Below are positions 22,508-35,165 of a DNA stretch of 64,000 nucleotides, piece after piece; position 1 is the stretch's first letter; the number at the start of each line of letters is the position of its first letter. The stretch comes from Marsupella aquatica. Lineage: Eukaryota; Marchantiophyta. The notes below the pieces were generated by a model. The model was not told the DNA's origin, ran no database searches, and saw only the letters and a program-made list of their open reading frames with translations. Both the position numbers and the translations under genes were made by a program. The DNA lies in NCBI GenBank assembly GCA_973895155.1, contig OZ316893.1, forward strand, positions 11,346,001 to 11,410,000, written 5' to 3'.

Positions 22508-25500
22508 TCAATACTTTTCATATTTGTAGGAGTTGAATTCAACCCAATCTGAAGCAATGGGTCCCAATAATTCCAAGGGAATCCCAAAAGAGTCAACAAG
22601 AGATAACGCGTATGGCCTAAGCTCAGAGCATGCAGTTGCAACCTCCTGATGAATGATTTGCGATTGCGATGTTGATAGCAACCCATACCTGCAAGAGTCA
22701 CGAAAGAAAATATTAGATAGAAGATGGACAGATTGTGCACATACCATGGTCAATACTCAACTTGTGCGAACTCTGGGTGATTATCTTGCAAACCTTAACA
22801 ATGAGACGTCTAGGTCTGTTATACAGATCCTAAATCACTCTAGCTTTTGGCACAACACTCACCTCAAGAACGCAGATGACTCGTCAATCACACTTAGCAC
22901 ATATAATGTCCTCAACAAGGCAAGAATTTTCTGCAGATTATCATCGGATTCCAGCTCGTGTCAGGTATAAGATAGAGGGTTCCAAAAGGCCGGGCGAGCA
23001 AGTAGTCGCTGTCATATCAAAATAACATGGCTCGGAATACAATTTATATTTGCTCTGATTTGATGAACAATATTGGCCACCGAAGCCTCGCGGTTCACAT
23101 TAAAAATGCAGAAAGACTGATATCTCATGCGTGTGATGATTGTATAGGTGATCCAAAGTGATAGCGGTTGGAAGTAAAGTCTTCATCACGAGAATGAAGC
23201 TGGGACAGACCTTGATTGCGTCCGATGTTCCTTTCTCGCCAGCAATATGAGCTTCGAGAACTTGCTTCTCAGCAGAAGCCTCGCCCAATCTCCCTCCCAA
23301 TTGATAGCTCTGTTAACAGGTCGGAGTTTGAAGTAAACAACTAAATCCCTGTACTCCCAATTCAGTGCCGGGACTAGAAGAAACGAGTCGTGCCCCAGGC
23401 AGTTGCAGATTTCAATGTTTCAATGCTTACCGTCGCATCATGCACAGTCAAACATTTGAAATCATTTACCTGATTGGCTGCCTCTGCCGGTGACGATCCT
23501 CTTTGAATTCGTTGTGTAACATCTTCTGCAAGCCTCTCCAGCAATACTCTTTCCCGTAGTTGCAATAACGCAAGCTATTTCAGAATAACATTGCTGTGTG
23601 GGTCAGTATTACGAAATAACCAATAAAACGAGTGAAAACTATCGACATTATTCTCAGAGACCTATGGTGCACGGTAATCAATATCTTCTAACGAAGGATG
23701 ATTCCGCTTGCAGCCCGCTCCGTTGATGAGGATGACAAACGGACATTGCATACCTGAAACTCTGGGTTCCGCAGCGTGGAACTGTCCAATTGAGCCGGAA
23801 CAATTACTGGGGGTTTATTCATGTGCTCCAAGCCGATAGTCTTCATGGGTTTGTTTCTCTTTAGAGCGGTGAAATAATCGGCTAATAAGGCCTTGCTAAC
23901 CTGCGGAAAAGGTGGCTCATCAGACATTGGTCACTGTACATATATCTTAAGTCGCTTGTGTAAAGAAGCACCTAGTTGGTAAAAACTGTAGGGCTTGTTA
24001 CCTGCTGCATCAAGACGTTGTTGTCACCTTCAAATGTCAGTTGAACGTCATACTCGGACTTAATTTGTCCAACTCTGTTATCGGTTTTCAAACCCTGACC
24101 ACCGCAAGCCTCCCGACATTCCTGCACAGGTGAACCGCGTGAGAATTTCTATGATGGCGTGCCCGTTGTGCTAGCGGCTGCTCTCAATTCAGAGGCCTAT
24201 GGAGACTTGACCTGTTTTGGGGTATGGATTTTTGAATCTCCATAACAACTCCATAACAACACTTTTTACTCACACTAACTAGAGAGTCCTGAACCAGAGC
24301 ACTGATCCACTAGAAGCTGCTCCACATCAAAATTGAAAAAACTAAGCGATAAGCTTCAGAAGTTTGCTGACGTTACTGACAGGTGTCAGTAATGCGGACA
24401 TTTCGGTCAGTACCTGAGCAGTTCGCATCATATGCCACGAGAGCAGTGCTTTATAACCGCTGGACAGCACGTGAATGGTCTTTGCATCAGCTGGTGTTCT
24501 GTTAGCGTAAAAAATCTTCAATTTGTTGCCGGCAAAGCTCATAGCATACCTGGAAAAACAAGACCACGAGACTCAAACTTCTGTCCAGTGACTAAGCTTG
24601 TGTAATCAGCAAAAGACTTTCGCAACCAATGTAGACTACTGAAAGTGAGCCACGAGACTAATTCAGAAAACCAGACAATGGGTTCTCACGTTTTAGCCAG
24701 TAAAGTCAATAGTCGCTGTTGGTGACTTGGATAGTCAAGTAGTAACACCTCTGGCTCCCCTTCTGCAACAGAAAAGGCGCGCCTTGAGAGAGCATACCGA
24801 ATCGCTGTTGCCAGAGCAACCTGATCCAGGTGCAAAACGCAAAACCCAAACGTCAACGACACATGAATGGCATCAACTCTTTGCATACTTGGAAAGAAGA
24901 AACACGGTGTTCCAAGGGCGTGGTAGATTTACCTTCGCTTGATAGACAGCGGTGGCTGCAATCACTATGCGACCGGTGGTCAGAGGAGCCATAAATGCCC
25001 CGAATCTCTGGAAACAGACACAAATAACAAGTCAAGGTGAAATATCCATTTATCCAGGACCCGGTGTTACCAGGGCTCACACTGTAAAGACTGCCCATAC
25101 TAAACACTATCAATTACTGATGGAAAGTCGCAGCTGCGCTACTCTTGAAAGGCAAATGTAAAATTACCGTGGCAGCATACGGAAAACACCGTGGGAATAA
25201 GATGCTCCATATAAAGCTAGATAATGTACGATCAGATAATAAACAATTTTCGAATGGAATTGAATCCAGTTCATTCTTTCCAGTATGGCCAAAGGCAATC
25301 CATCTCCGCAAGCAGGCGCCAATTGTTTGTTGAGATTGCATGAAGTACCTGAACTTTATCTTTAATCGAGCTCTCATAGTTCCCCTCCGGAGTAACGTCC
25401 GCAACAGAATTGAGGAGGTTTTCTCTGGGTACCCGGACATGGTCAAACCTGACGAAATCAAAGAAAACCACTTCAACAATCGCTCAAGTTTTTCATCAAA

Positions 25501-28167
25501 ATTGGCACCGAAAACAAGCTTGTTGTAGAAATGCCGAATTTGACAATATGAACAACAGCGAGTGATATGACTACATTACAAACCATTCGTCGAAATCTAA
25601 ACAAACTTCAGTCACACAATACTGAATGTGAATTTCTTTAATACGGTAGACAGGGAAAGAAAGAAGAACCCTACCAATTGGCCCCACCACAGTACACACT
25701 TTGGCTTTCGATATTTCAATAATATTTGACACAAGGGATTAAAAAATCTCACCAAAGACGTCCATTGTCCACTCCATTTAGCCCTATTTTATGACCGCAG
25801 TCTGCTACTTTCACTCCCCGACAGATCTGACCGTTCGGCTCTCTAATCTGACATATAAATGCATGCACGCCCTCATTTCTTCCGCCAATATGCAGCTGAG
25901 AGAAGACGATCGTGTGGGTTGCATGCTGCCAATAGAACCAGAGAGGTGAGTTTTTTTGTGTTCTCAGAAGTTGCATTGATCACACAACGGCGTCATGGAA
26001 AGATTGGTCCAATCACTAGGAGCAACACAAGAAGAAGATACTAATACTCTGATTTATACAACATAGAGGCCTAGCAATTGTTTACCTGCGCAGCTCCACC
26101 AATCCAGTACTTCTGGGCAGACTCACATGGAGTATTGATTATAAACTCCTGAGTTGCAGGATCATAAGTTGTTACTGTCTCAATGCCCCGAACCTGCCGA
26201 ACGAAGAACATGTTGCTTTACATAGGCTTAACACTATTCATGTGGGCAAAGAGCTTTTCAAGCCACCATTTTGTTTCCTCAGAACGCCACCATTCTTCTG
26301 GACCAGTGGTCAGGATAGTTGTCGTCATGGCAGAGTATATTTGTGATAACAATTGACAAAAATAATGCTCTATTACCCAAAGCAACCAGCGTTATAATTT
26401 GCAAAGAGCTGAGAGGGCAACAATTGTTCTCAATGCATTTTGAATCACCTAGACACACGGTCAATCGGCTTTCGAATTCCCTTAAGACTTGGAAGATATA
26501 ATGCATCAAGAAAGATCCCTTTGATTCCATTTTTTATGATTGCTTTGTTCAACAAACCACGACCCATGCAAAAAATCATAAAGTGACGTTGGATGCTTAC
26601 ATTGCTGCCATGCCCGAGCTCAGTCATCGCAAAGCAGCCTCGGATGGCATAGTCCTCTGTAGCTTGCAGCCACTTGTCATGATGCCGCTTCGTCCCAAAA
26701 AATAGGACAGCTCCACCCCTATGACCGAAAAAACAACGTTCAGCTGTATGCATGACATTCGACTCATTTTTTATACCCTCATTCAGATTTTTTTAGCTAA
26801 ACTCTTCCGAGTGTTCTGTCAGTTTAGATATGATTGGTGCCTTCGTATGGAAGTGTCGCAAACATCCACTCCGAACCAGTACTCAGAATCACGAAACTCA
26901 GCTACGAATGAAACCCTGTTTTCAGGACAAGATTCCGCAAAACTTACCGTGATCCTGGAAGGTAGCTCTTTGAACCAAAAATTTCACCAATCCGGAAATA
27001 GAAAGAATACCAGTTTCGAAATTGAAAATGGTAAGGACTGAAAGGCATCATTACATTTGCGATTATTTTGCGACCACGGGCTTAAAGCAAGCTGTACAGA
27101 TATGAACTCTACTGTACATATGGTAAACCTAAACCCTTGACAAAAGCACTCACCACAAATGAATATGGACCCCTGCTTTAATAGACGAGGAATGGTCGAA
27201 CAAGGCAAGACATTCGAAGAAAGCTGATGTCTGCAATTGCTGTTCAGGTGTGGCGTTGGTCAGACTGCCTTTGAATAATCCATGCTCTTTGAAGTAAAGT
27301 AGCCTGTCCATCGTTAGCTGTCTCTGCGTGTCTAACGAGTCGTTGTAATTGGCTTGCAGATAAGTCAGATCACCGACAGTTTTGTAATGGAACAGTTTAC
27401 TCTGTCTCATTAAATCGAAGATTTTATCTCTAAATTCGACATCATGTCCATCCATTAGCTCGCGCATGGAGGAGATGTCAAATGCGGATTCTCCTGCAAG
27501 ATAAACCGAACAGTTAGTGGCATTGTCCGCCTGTCTTCAGTACACAGTTAACAAGTGTTGTTACTCACATTTTGATTGGTCTCGGTTTTCGACTAGTTCC
27601 TCTGTGCCCAACCCCAACTCTCCCCTTCCTGTTTCTCATAATTTTTCAAAGCGACTAGAAATGCATAGTGTGAAAAATGTCCCGAAACGATGAACTATTG
27701 GGCACTGGAGAAATCTAGGACGTTCAGCAGGTGCTACCCCACGAAACTGAACCAGAAGCCAGTCTTTCAATATGACTCCTTGATCTATGACGCAAAAAAC
27801 AAGAACCTCCTTAGCCTTCATTGCCATTCTTGTCACCTCTCTGACCGTTTTTCTCTCAATCTGGCTCCTTTACCACGTTCACCGTCTGGCTCTTGCCTTA
27901 AGTGGCGAAATGCATACTGAACGATTGGTTGATTCTTTGCTACTGCTGGAGCTAAGGCAGAAGGGAGATTTGCAATATTTTCTCCCTGTCAAGCAAAATG
28001 GAACTCTGGGGGATGGTTTCACCTGAGTTGGCTTCAGGAGGCGCATACTGCAAACAGGGGACACTTTCCAAAGCCCGTTGATGATTATGGGCTATCTGCG
28101 AAAAATGCCTTGCCAGAACGGAAGTTCTTCGAGATAGGCGCTCTCTTTTGTTCTCCATTACATCCAT
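22508..28167 (-). CDS. ACX3: Peroxisomal acyl-CoA oxidase, ACX3 class (15 exons, 689 aa)
   Basis: Predicted exons (minus): 28167-28023, 27493-27154, 26718-26601, 26193-26086, 25925-25753, 25448-25349, 25007-24933, 24820-24690, 24549-24414, 24121-24002, 23900-23754, 23574-23470, 23309-23211, 22954-22863, 22688-22508. All are GT-AG and phases close (2070 nt). The enzyme is an FAD oxidase that introduces the trans-2 double bond in peroxisomal beta-oxidation; ACX3-class members prefer medium chains. Landmarks are [72 protein letters not shown], and [12 protein letters not shown] with the predicted catalytic Glu at about residue 473. The C-terminus lacks an SKL-type signal. An N-terminal R-T-x5-H-F (residues 14-22) fits a PTS2 import signal. 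The start was chosen at MDVMENK. Met4 is equally plausible, and an in-frame ATG at 28248 would extend it by 27 residues. Confidence 0.92.
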
Positions 28168-28718
28168 CCTCACAAATTTGAGCGACACACAATCTCTTTC
28201 GTTCTCTCCCTCCCTCCCTCCCTCGTCCTCTGTTGGATTGCAATTCAACTCTGTGCCTTAGAACTCGAACCAATGCTGAATTTTCACCTCCATGTAATCT
28301 CTGCTACTTGCTCATCGACGGCCAAACAAGTCCACAACAACTCTCGTCTGTCGCAGAAGAAAGTCAAGGTCCTGCTGCGCACGCAATTCGAGCTTGTCCG
28401 ACACGTGATTTACACTGATCTCATCCGAATCACAATGAATTACATCTTCTCTCTCTCTGTTGTGACAGGGCACCCACAAACCCACCAGGAGGACTTGTGT
28501 CACCACCCCTACGTGAACCAACATAGACCGAATATGGTCCTAAATGTGATCCAACAAAGACGCCCCTGTTCGAGCGTACTTGGGACTCACCAACCTCTAG
28601 TAGGCTGACCAACTCACTTGGGTGGTGGAGAGAGGTCTTTGGGGCTCGTAATTCCTGTCAGGAGAAGAGGTTACCAGTGTGTAACCATTTCTGGAGGGGC
28701 TAGTGCAGGTCTGGGCTG

Positions 28719-28824
28719 GGGTTATAGACTGTAACCTGCTCCCGGAATATTCAAAGAAGCTTTCCGGCTACCACCAATCAGCTTCTTTTCATATTCCGGA
28801 CGCAAGGTTACAGCCTAGTAACCC
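28719..28824. repeat. Near-palindromic foldback element, about 43-bp arms and 18-bp loop
   Basis: The left arm (28719-28761, GGGTTATAGACTGTAACC ... GGAATATTCAAAGAAGCT) is inversely repeated in the right arm (28780-28824, AGCTTCTTTTCATATTCCGG ... GGTTACAGCCTAGTAACCC) with few mismatches. It could be a small foldback MITE or a transcribed hairpin. No clear target-site duplication was identified. Confidence 0.7.
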
Positions 28825-28876
28825 TGCGCCCACACTTGCATTGCCCTATACTTTCTCATCATTCCGCCTTCTTGTT

Positions 28877-29455
28877 CCTCTCCCTTTCCATTTATTGGGT
28901 TGTTTTGCCTTTGGGACCCCTCCCTTTCCCTTTATTGGGTTGCTTGTCTTTTGGGACCCTGTCCCCCTATTTTGATTCACTCCCTTTCCCTTTATTGGGT
29001 TGCTTTGTCTTTGGGGCCCTGTCTCCTGGCTTGGTGTTTTAGTTTGGTTTGCACACTTATATATATCTTGGACTCTATCTTGGTTCTATTGTTTTCCCCC
29101 CATGTTGGCCTTTTGGGATCCGTCTCTGTTGATTACCCCCCATGATTGGGTTTTTGGCCTTTGAGATCAGTCTGTGTTGCTTTCCACGTGATTGGGTTTT
29201 TTGGCCTTTGAGATTAACCTGTGTTGTTTTCCCCCCATGATTGGGTTTTTGGCCTTTGGGATCCAGTCTTGTCTCTGTTGGTTTTCTCCCCACTATTGGG
29301 GTTTTGGCCTTTGGGATCAGTCTCTGTTGTTTTTCCCCCATGATTGGGTTTTGGCCTATGGGATCAGTCTCCCCCATGATTGGGTTTTTTGCCTTTGGAA
29401 TCAGTCTATGTTGTTTTTCCCCAATGATGGGGTGTTTGGCCTTCGGAATCCTGTT
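28877..29455. repeat. Diverged minisatellite, about 45-60 bp unit, about 11 copies
   Basis: The core ATTGGGTTTTTGGCCTTTGG followed by GATC recurs about 11 times. The first three copies (28877-29030) form a subfamily with TCCCTTTCCCTTTATTGGGT. The later eight share a CCCCCATGATTGGG spacer. Open frames within it on both strands follow the repeat periodicity and are not genes. Confidence 0.8.
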
Positions 29456-29460
29456 TCCCG

Positions 29461-29662
29461 GGTAAGGCGCTTTTTGTCATTTTACAGTGATTTGTAACAA
29501 TATATCTTGGAGTGTTTCCTTTGGCATGTGCAGTCTTTTGTCCCCTAATTGGCATCCTCAGGGTAAGGCGCTTTTTGTCATTGTACAGTGATTTGTAAAG
29601 ATACATCTTGGACTGTTTCCTTTGGCATGTGCAATCTTTTGTCCCCTAGTTTGCATCCTCAC
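29461..29662. repeat. 101-bp tandem duplication, two copies
   Basis: The segment starting GGTAAGGCGCTTTTTGTCAT (29461) and ending GGCATCCTCA is repeated from 29562 with a handful of substitutions. Confidence 0.85.
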
Positions 29663-32021
29663 TGGCTTCTTTAAACCACTACTCGCATAAGGGGGAAGTG
29701 TCAAAGACTCCCTCCTTTTTGCACAGTCCACTCACGTTTCTCCTATACCGTGTCAGTTTGTTCCACAATTTCAGGAAAATATACTTTTAATGGTAGCAAC
29801 TGATAACTGGTGGCTTATAAAGGGACTCAAGGTGGATTAAACATTGGGTCTGTTGCCTTAAAGAGGCTCCCGCATTGAGTTTTCTTTGTTTGGCCATGCC
29901 TCTATTGATTTTAAGGTCCCTAGACAAAAATTCTTCTTGAATGATGACCCTCCTATGTGGTTTACTATGAAGCTTAATTTACCAGAATTCTCAGTTTGTC
30001 GCTTGTTGAGGCCTTTTGCCAGTGTTGGGGACTCTTGGGTTTTACTGGCTTTATGGGCTAGGTACCTGGGGTTTTCCCTGTTGTCTCAGTTTGGTGCTTT
30101 TGTTCTTTGGCAGTATGATAAATAGAGTTGGTATACATAGTGAAACTAAAACCCCGCTGTCCAAATGAAACCTTGATCCACTAGGTTAAATGAAACCTTG
30201 ATCCACTAGGTTTCATCGTCCTTGTTCACCATTAATAGTACTAACGTTTTCCATGACGTTGTGGAGGAGACTGGTACTCTAGAAGGAAGGTGTGAGTAAA
30301 ATCTTACTCATAAAGCACCAATTACAAGCTAGAGTTGGGTCCTAGGCTAACCTTTCTAGAATGAAGCCTTAGACAGTAACTCATGACAATGAATGTCAAA
30401 TGATAAGCATTATGCTTTTTGTCATGATTTTTACCCGGACTTCTATTTACATCAAAAAATGAGCTTTATGGTCACCCTGACATATGTGCATACAAAGAGT
30501 GATGTGCATAGAAAAGAGTATGGTCTGTTATATATGATTATTAAAATGATTACATGCATGCTTGCTTTTTTTTATCATTTCATTACCCTTCAAAGAATGT
30601 GAATAAGGAATAAATTTTGGTGACATTTTTATTGTCCTCCTCACTATTCATGTTCAAAGGACGGGCAGCCGGGGCTAGTGTGGAAAACAGAGGAAGTCTT
30701 GGACACTTATGCTTATATATGGCCGGTGGTGGTTTGACATACTCTACCGCACTTGAGTAGGGTGGACTCCTCGTCGTGCAATTATGGATATACTTTTCTG
30801 GAAAGTTTGAATGACATTTATAATTATAAGAACACAATCATGGTGTTTTCAACCCGGTTTTCAATTCTCTGAAAAACTGTATTATAAATTACAGAAGCAT
30901 ACAATTTAATGGCAAAATTAGTTTTGAATATTAACAAGAGATTTTTATGTGAGAAATAATATTTAAGGGGTAGAGGGCTGGGGGGGGGGCGAGGGGTTCC
31001 ATTCTCAGGGGGGTTCACTAGTTATACCAAGAGTGAAGGCCCAGGGTTATGGACAATAAATTCAGGAGATATATCAAACACGTTGCTACAATAGCTTCTA
31101 ATTAAGTGTTTTGCTCATCTCAATATTGCTTTGGACGGTCAATTACTACCTAGAAACTGGTCTCTATCCCTTGCCAGTCCTATGTACAGTAATTGCTCTG
31201 GAACTTATAATGTCACCAATATTGGCCGCTATGGTGTGAAATCTTTAACTAAGGTAATTAATACACAATCATCCCAATCATGCACTATTGAGTTTAAGAG
31301 TAAAATGTGCACTGACAGAGGCTTTAGCCTACTTTTTATAGAGCCCAGTTATCAAGATCAAGGGCACAATGTCTCTTACATCCTGGCAATAATTAATTCC
31401 AGCCAAGAAATTGCTTCTCTTTTATTGAAGTTTTCCATTTATACCCTAAACTCCTGGTAGGCAACTCTTGTATACTAGGCAGGGGGTCTATTATATGATC
31501 ATAAAGCCTATAGAAACAGGAGTTGCTTACCGTGGTCCTCAACTCAGACACTAAATGACTGTCTGTTATTCATAAGGCTAGCTATTGGGCATTCTTGAAT
31601 CAAGCATCCCTATATTAAGTGAAGGAGGCTGGGCAGTACAAGGCTACAACCTCAGAAATTAAACATCTCTCACAATAATGTTTTGCTGAACTACTCTAGA
31701 TGCCCGCTCAACTAACTACCAATCTCCCATTCTCCCTAGATAGTTTTGTTGAAAATTGTGAGGGAGTTCGAGTCAAATCTGTTTGACAAGAAACAGCAAA
31801 GTATCGGTCACTACATTGGTTCAATGGGAGAGAAACTCCAGCTAGCAACTACAATGATGCTTTGCAGAACACAAAGAACTCCACACTTCATAGGTAATTA
31901 AATAAGTGCAAGCGTTTCTGTGTAAAGAAACAACGAACAAAAATAATGGAGAAATTAAAGGAAGCTATAACCGCAGTTTGATTACCTGAGAGACATCATG
32001 CGACACGAGTAGAAACTTCAC

Positions 32022-32483
32022 TTAGAAGAGGACTTCCCTGGATCGAAGCCACGGAAAGCCAAATTCCTTAATTCCCCTACTCGCGTCTATAAAGTAGAAC
32101 CCATCCTGCTCTACAGACCATTCGCAAGAGTTCACAAGAGTGCACTGTGACCCAGGTGCGAAGATATTTAGATACCGATGAACGGCTGCAGCATCAATGG
32201 TGTACATGAAGTGGCAGTATATGTCTGTAATGCGTGGGTTATCTGGAAAAATATAACTTGTCATACCGGGAGAAAGCCCCACAGACGTGCCATTCGCACT
32301 CATGTAAAACAGCCCGTAGTCTGTAACAAGAGTTCTACCAGCCGCAAGACCTTGACAATGTGCAGTGAAGACGTCCGGAGTTGCACCAATGAGCGTAGTT
32401 GAGGCACTGGCGCATGAAGCCCAAACGCAAATGAGGAGAATAGTACCCCAAAGGGACCCATGTGAGGCTTTTCCTCCTGTCAT
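32022..32483 (-). CDS. Secreted S-protein-homologue-like (plant self-incompatibility S1 family) protein, 153 aa
   Basis: This is a single-exon small protein. Starting at Met (ATG 32483-32481) it has a classic signal peptide: a short polar N-terminus, the hydrophobic core WGTILLICVWA, and a likely cleavage after CASA. The mature part of about 125 residues follows the S1/SPH layout: TAHC near the start, VGLSPGMTSYIF then TDIYCHFMY in the middle, a C-x5-C pair (SQCTLVNSC) leading into EWSVEQDGFYF, and a terminal FPW. Family members are small secreted beta-sandwich proteins; the Papaver PrsS ligand is the known signalling example. The resemblance is to the motif order, not to a specific member. 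An in-frame ATG 13 codons upstream exists but spoils the signal peptide. It is an orphan in repeat-rich DNA. Confidence 0.6.
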   Translation of the reverse strand: MTGGKASHGSLWGTILLICVWASCASASTTLIGATPDVFTAHCQGLAAGRTLVTDYGLFYMSANGTSVGLSPGMTSYIFPDNPRITDIYCHFMYTIDAAAVHRYLNIFAPGSQCTLVNSCEWSVEQDGFYFIDASRGIKEFGFPWLRSREVLF

Positions 32484-32618
32484 GAGGAGACCTACGTACA
32501 AACACAAACAGCGCCGCAGCAATTGAAAGAGAAAGTCGAGGAAGAAAGATAATTAAAGCCCCGGATCTATGAGTGTGAGGAAATCGTTGAAGGTGGCTAA
32601 CTGAAGCTTGCAAAGGGC

Positions 32619-32626
32619 CTTAAATA
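32619..32626 (-). promoter_or_regulatory. Candidate TATA box of the SPH-like gene
   Basis: The minus strand reads CTATTTAAGG about 140 nt upstream of the chosen start codon at 32483. The position would leave a 5' leader of about 110 nt. This is a motif match only. Confidence 0.25.
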
Positions 32627-33857
32627 GTCTGCCAGGAAGGTTTCCATCAGGTTGCATGGTCGGTTGGATATATGATCTGCTACATACAGTCACGCCAGCT
32701 GTCCCTCTAGGAAGTCGAAAGTACTTGTCAGTTAAAGCTCCGCCACTCATCCGGGCACCAAACCTCACACCTTCAAGGTCTTCATCAGGAAATTCTTTCA
32801 TCCCTTCTGGTTCATGCTGTCACACGCCAATGGTTCGTCTTAGTAAGGAAACTTAAACTGGGTCCCACCAGATTTTCTGCTCCAAATCGCTCGTTACTAG
32901 TCAGTTTACAGCCTTACCCTACTCTATCCATCCCTGCATCTATGAACCAGAATTCACTCAAGCCTTTCCTGATGGTAGCATCGATCCCCACCTTGCCCCC
33001 ATTCTGATCATGCATGCAGTCACGCCAGCGCTCCTTCAAATCTAAGAAGTCTAAGTAGCTAGTCAGTTGAGAGGAGGCTGGGGTATATATCTTAAGTTAA
33101 ACTGGGTCCGGCCCACCCAACCGTCTGCTCCAATCTCTTCTCACTTGTCAGTTTACGTACAGCCCGGGTTTACAGCCCTGGCCACTGCCCTATCCTCGTC
33201 TATTTAGAAATCAAACCTAGCTAGATTCCTGCTGCGACCTGAGCAAGAGAGGCCGGCTCAACGCTGTGGGAGACCTAGCTAACTAAATGCCCCAGGCTGC
33301 AGCACAGAAGGATCGGAGTGAATAGAGGGGAGAAACATATATTGCCGAGACTGGATCGACTGCCCAATAGGAGAGAACAGGAAGAGGAGGAGTTGTGGTA
33401 CGTGGGAATTTGGCTTAGCTTCTGTACGTGATCATATCGTCAGGTCATGGTGACTAGCTTCTACTTCGTTGTTTGGAGAGTTCCAATTCAACATGCAGGG
33501 TCTGTACCATCTGCACCGAATTAAGAACAGGAGGACAGGCATATATGCACGCTCAACGTACTTTGGGGCGATCTCTACAATTCTGCAAGGCATTCGGAGC
33601 TGTAGAATATGCGTGGACAAATTAACTTGACGTAATCAATGTCCATTATCGTTGCTCATGCTCCTAATTAACACGGCGACTGCAGACGGATCGACTCAGC
33701 AAAGCCAATGCAAGGTCGATACTTTATCCAGACAGATAGCAGACTCTTCCATACGTCAACCATATTAATTAAGATGGAGCAAGAACTTCAGGCTAGGATA
33801 TCCCTCGTATAGAGTACATGTTACATATGGATTGTGAGGTCTTGTAATGATCCCGGT

Positions 33858-33924
<67 letters not shown>

Positions 33925-35165
33925 CTCTTTCTTACTCTCTGGCTAATGATCGATCAAAAGTCCTAGCTTTCCTCTTCACCGATAAACAGAAGGAAAACTT
34001 GGGAGAAAGCTCTCTCCCCATTGATAACGGAGCAAAATTAGTACCTGCAGTTCTTTGCGTAAACAAACAACAATGGGGCAAGCATTGGAGTGTTAAAATT
34101 CACTCAGGAAAGTGAGTGAGTTGTTTTAATTTCCAAAGAAATCAAATTGACTTCATTAAAGTATGGGAGAGAGAGAATATCTTCAGAGTCTGCTCCACGT
34201 GTATCTCTACCTCCCAAAAACTAACCCCTTACACTCATTGGGATCGGAGTAATTATATATTGTCAACCCAAGACACTGATTTGGAATAAATAAATTAAGC
34301 CGGGACGAAAGGAGTTACTCATAAACAAGTTTAAGGACATGAGACAGTATCTCTTCGTACTCGGAAGCACGTGCTTTGCGTGTTAAAGTCCTTTTAAAAT
34401 GGAGACTTTTAAATAAAACCTCAGGGCTGCTAGCCCTAAGGCTTTCACTTCGGGGATCTCGATCTGAGGGCTTTAAAAAACTTATATATAGTCCTGCCAA
34501 CATTCGTATACGTATTCCAAACTAGTATAGCATCCCTCTGCCAGGCTGTATCTAGCTAGGTAGAGGGCACCATATATCCTCCGAGATGCCCTCCTACCTT
34601 TCTGGAACCCGTTAAGAAATTGGGAGGGGGGCCGCAGATCGAAGTAGAAGAATATCCATAGATCGGAGGAACTACTGTAGCCAACGTACAAGAAGACATT
34701 GCAGATATCCCTCTAGCTTAGTTACGAACAAGACTCCAAGAACTTCAGGTTCTCATGGCTTTGGTAGTATAAGATAGTTCATTTTGGAAGTTACCGATAC
34801 ATCTATGGATTCTTTGTCCGGTTGCCTGGAAGTTCTTGCACTGCACATTAAGGTCATTTGAACTTTCAGTTAGAGATTAATTTACTCCTTCGCTTTATAA
34901 ATCTTATCCCGCATTCACTTTGGTTTGAACATATATTAAGGTGGCCAACCCTATATTCTATGTCTATTAAGCTAGATAGACATAGATTGTGCGCCTGCTC
35001 GAATTTTTGCTAGTATCTATCTTCCCGTGATATCGGAAGTATCTATCAGAATTAGAATTAGAAACGGGCTCTAATTTCTGTGATAGAAACTTCCGATCTT
35101 GTAGGAAAGCGGAACAAGATCTTGCTCTAACCTGGTCAATGCATGTCCATACCAAAGCAAGTGAG
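32627..35165. other. Intergenic region with (TA)n tract
   Basis: No gene is recognised. It is AT-rich, with a long TA dinucleotide run (33860-33923). Open frames are short and mostly bridge simple sequence. Confidence 0.45.
33860..33923. repeat. (TA)n microsatellite, about 32 repeats
   Basis: An uninterrupted AT/TA dinucleotide run of about 64 bp. Confidence 0.95.

Larger units (their letters stand above)
28168..32021. other. Repeat-rich intergenic region
   Basis: No convincing gene is seen. It contains the ACX3 5' flank, a foldback (28719-28824), an 11-copy decayed minisatellite (28877-29455), a 101-bp tandem duplication (29461-29662), and AT-rich sequence with a small direct repeat (AAATGAAACCTTGATCCACT, about 30165 and 30189). 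A 109-codon open frame at 31131-31460 matches nothing I recognise. Confidence 0.5.

Noticed and set aside
28836-29497. Hydrophobic repeat-like open frames on both strands
   Set aside because: The repetition follows the DNA minisatellite unit and is open in three frames; this is not a transmembrane repeat protein.
31131-31460. 109-codon plus-strand open frame
   Set aside because: No recognisable domain, no signal peptide and no neighbouring exon evidence; length is compatible with chance in this region.
32553-32801. 82-codon minus-strand frame just upstream of the SPH-like gene
   Set aside because: No recognised motif; it overlaps the likely promoter of the SPH-like gene and I found no supported splice linking the two.
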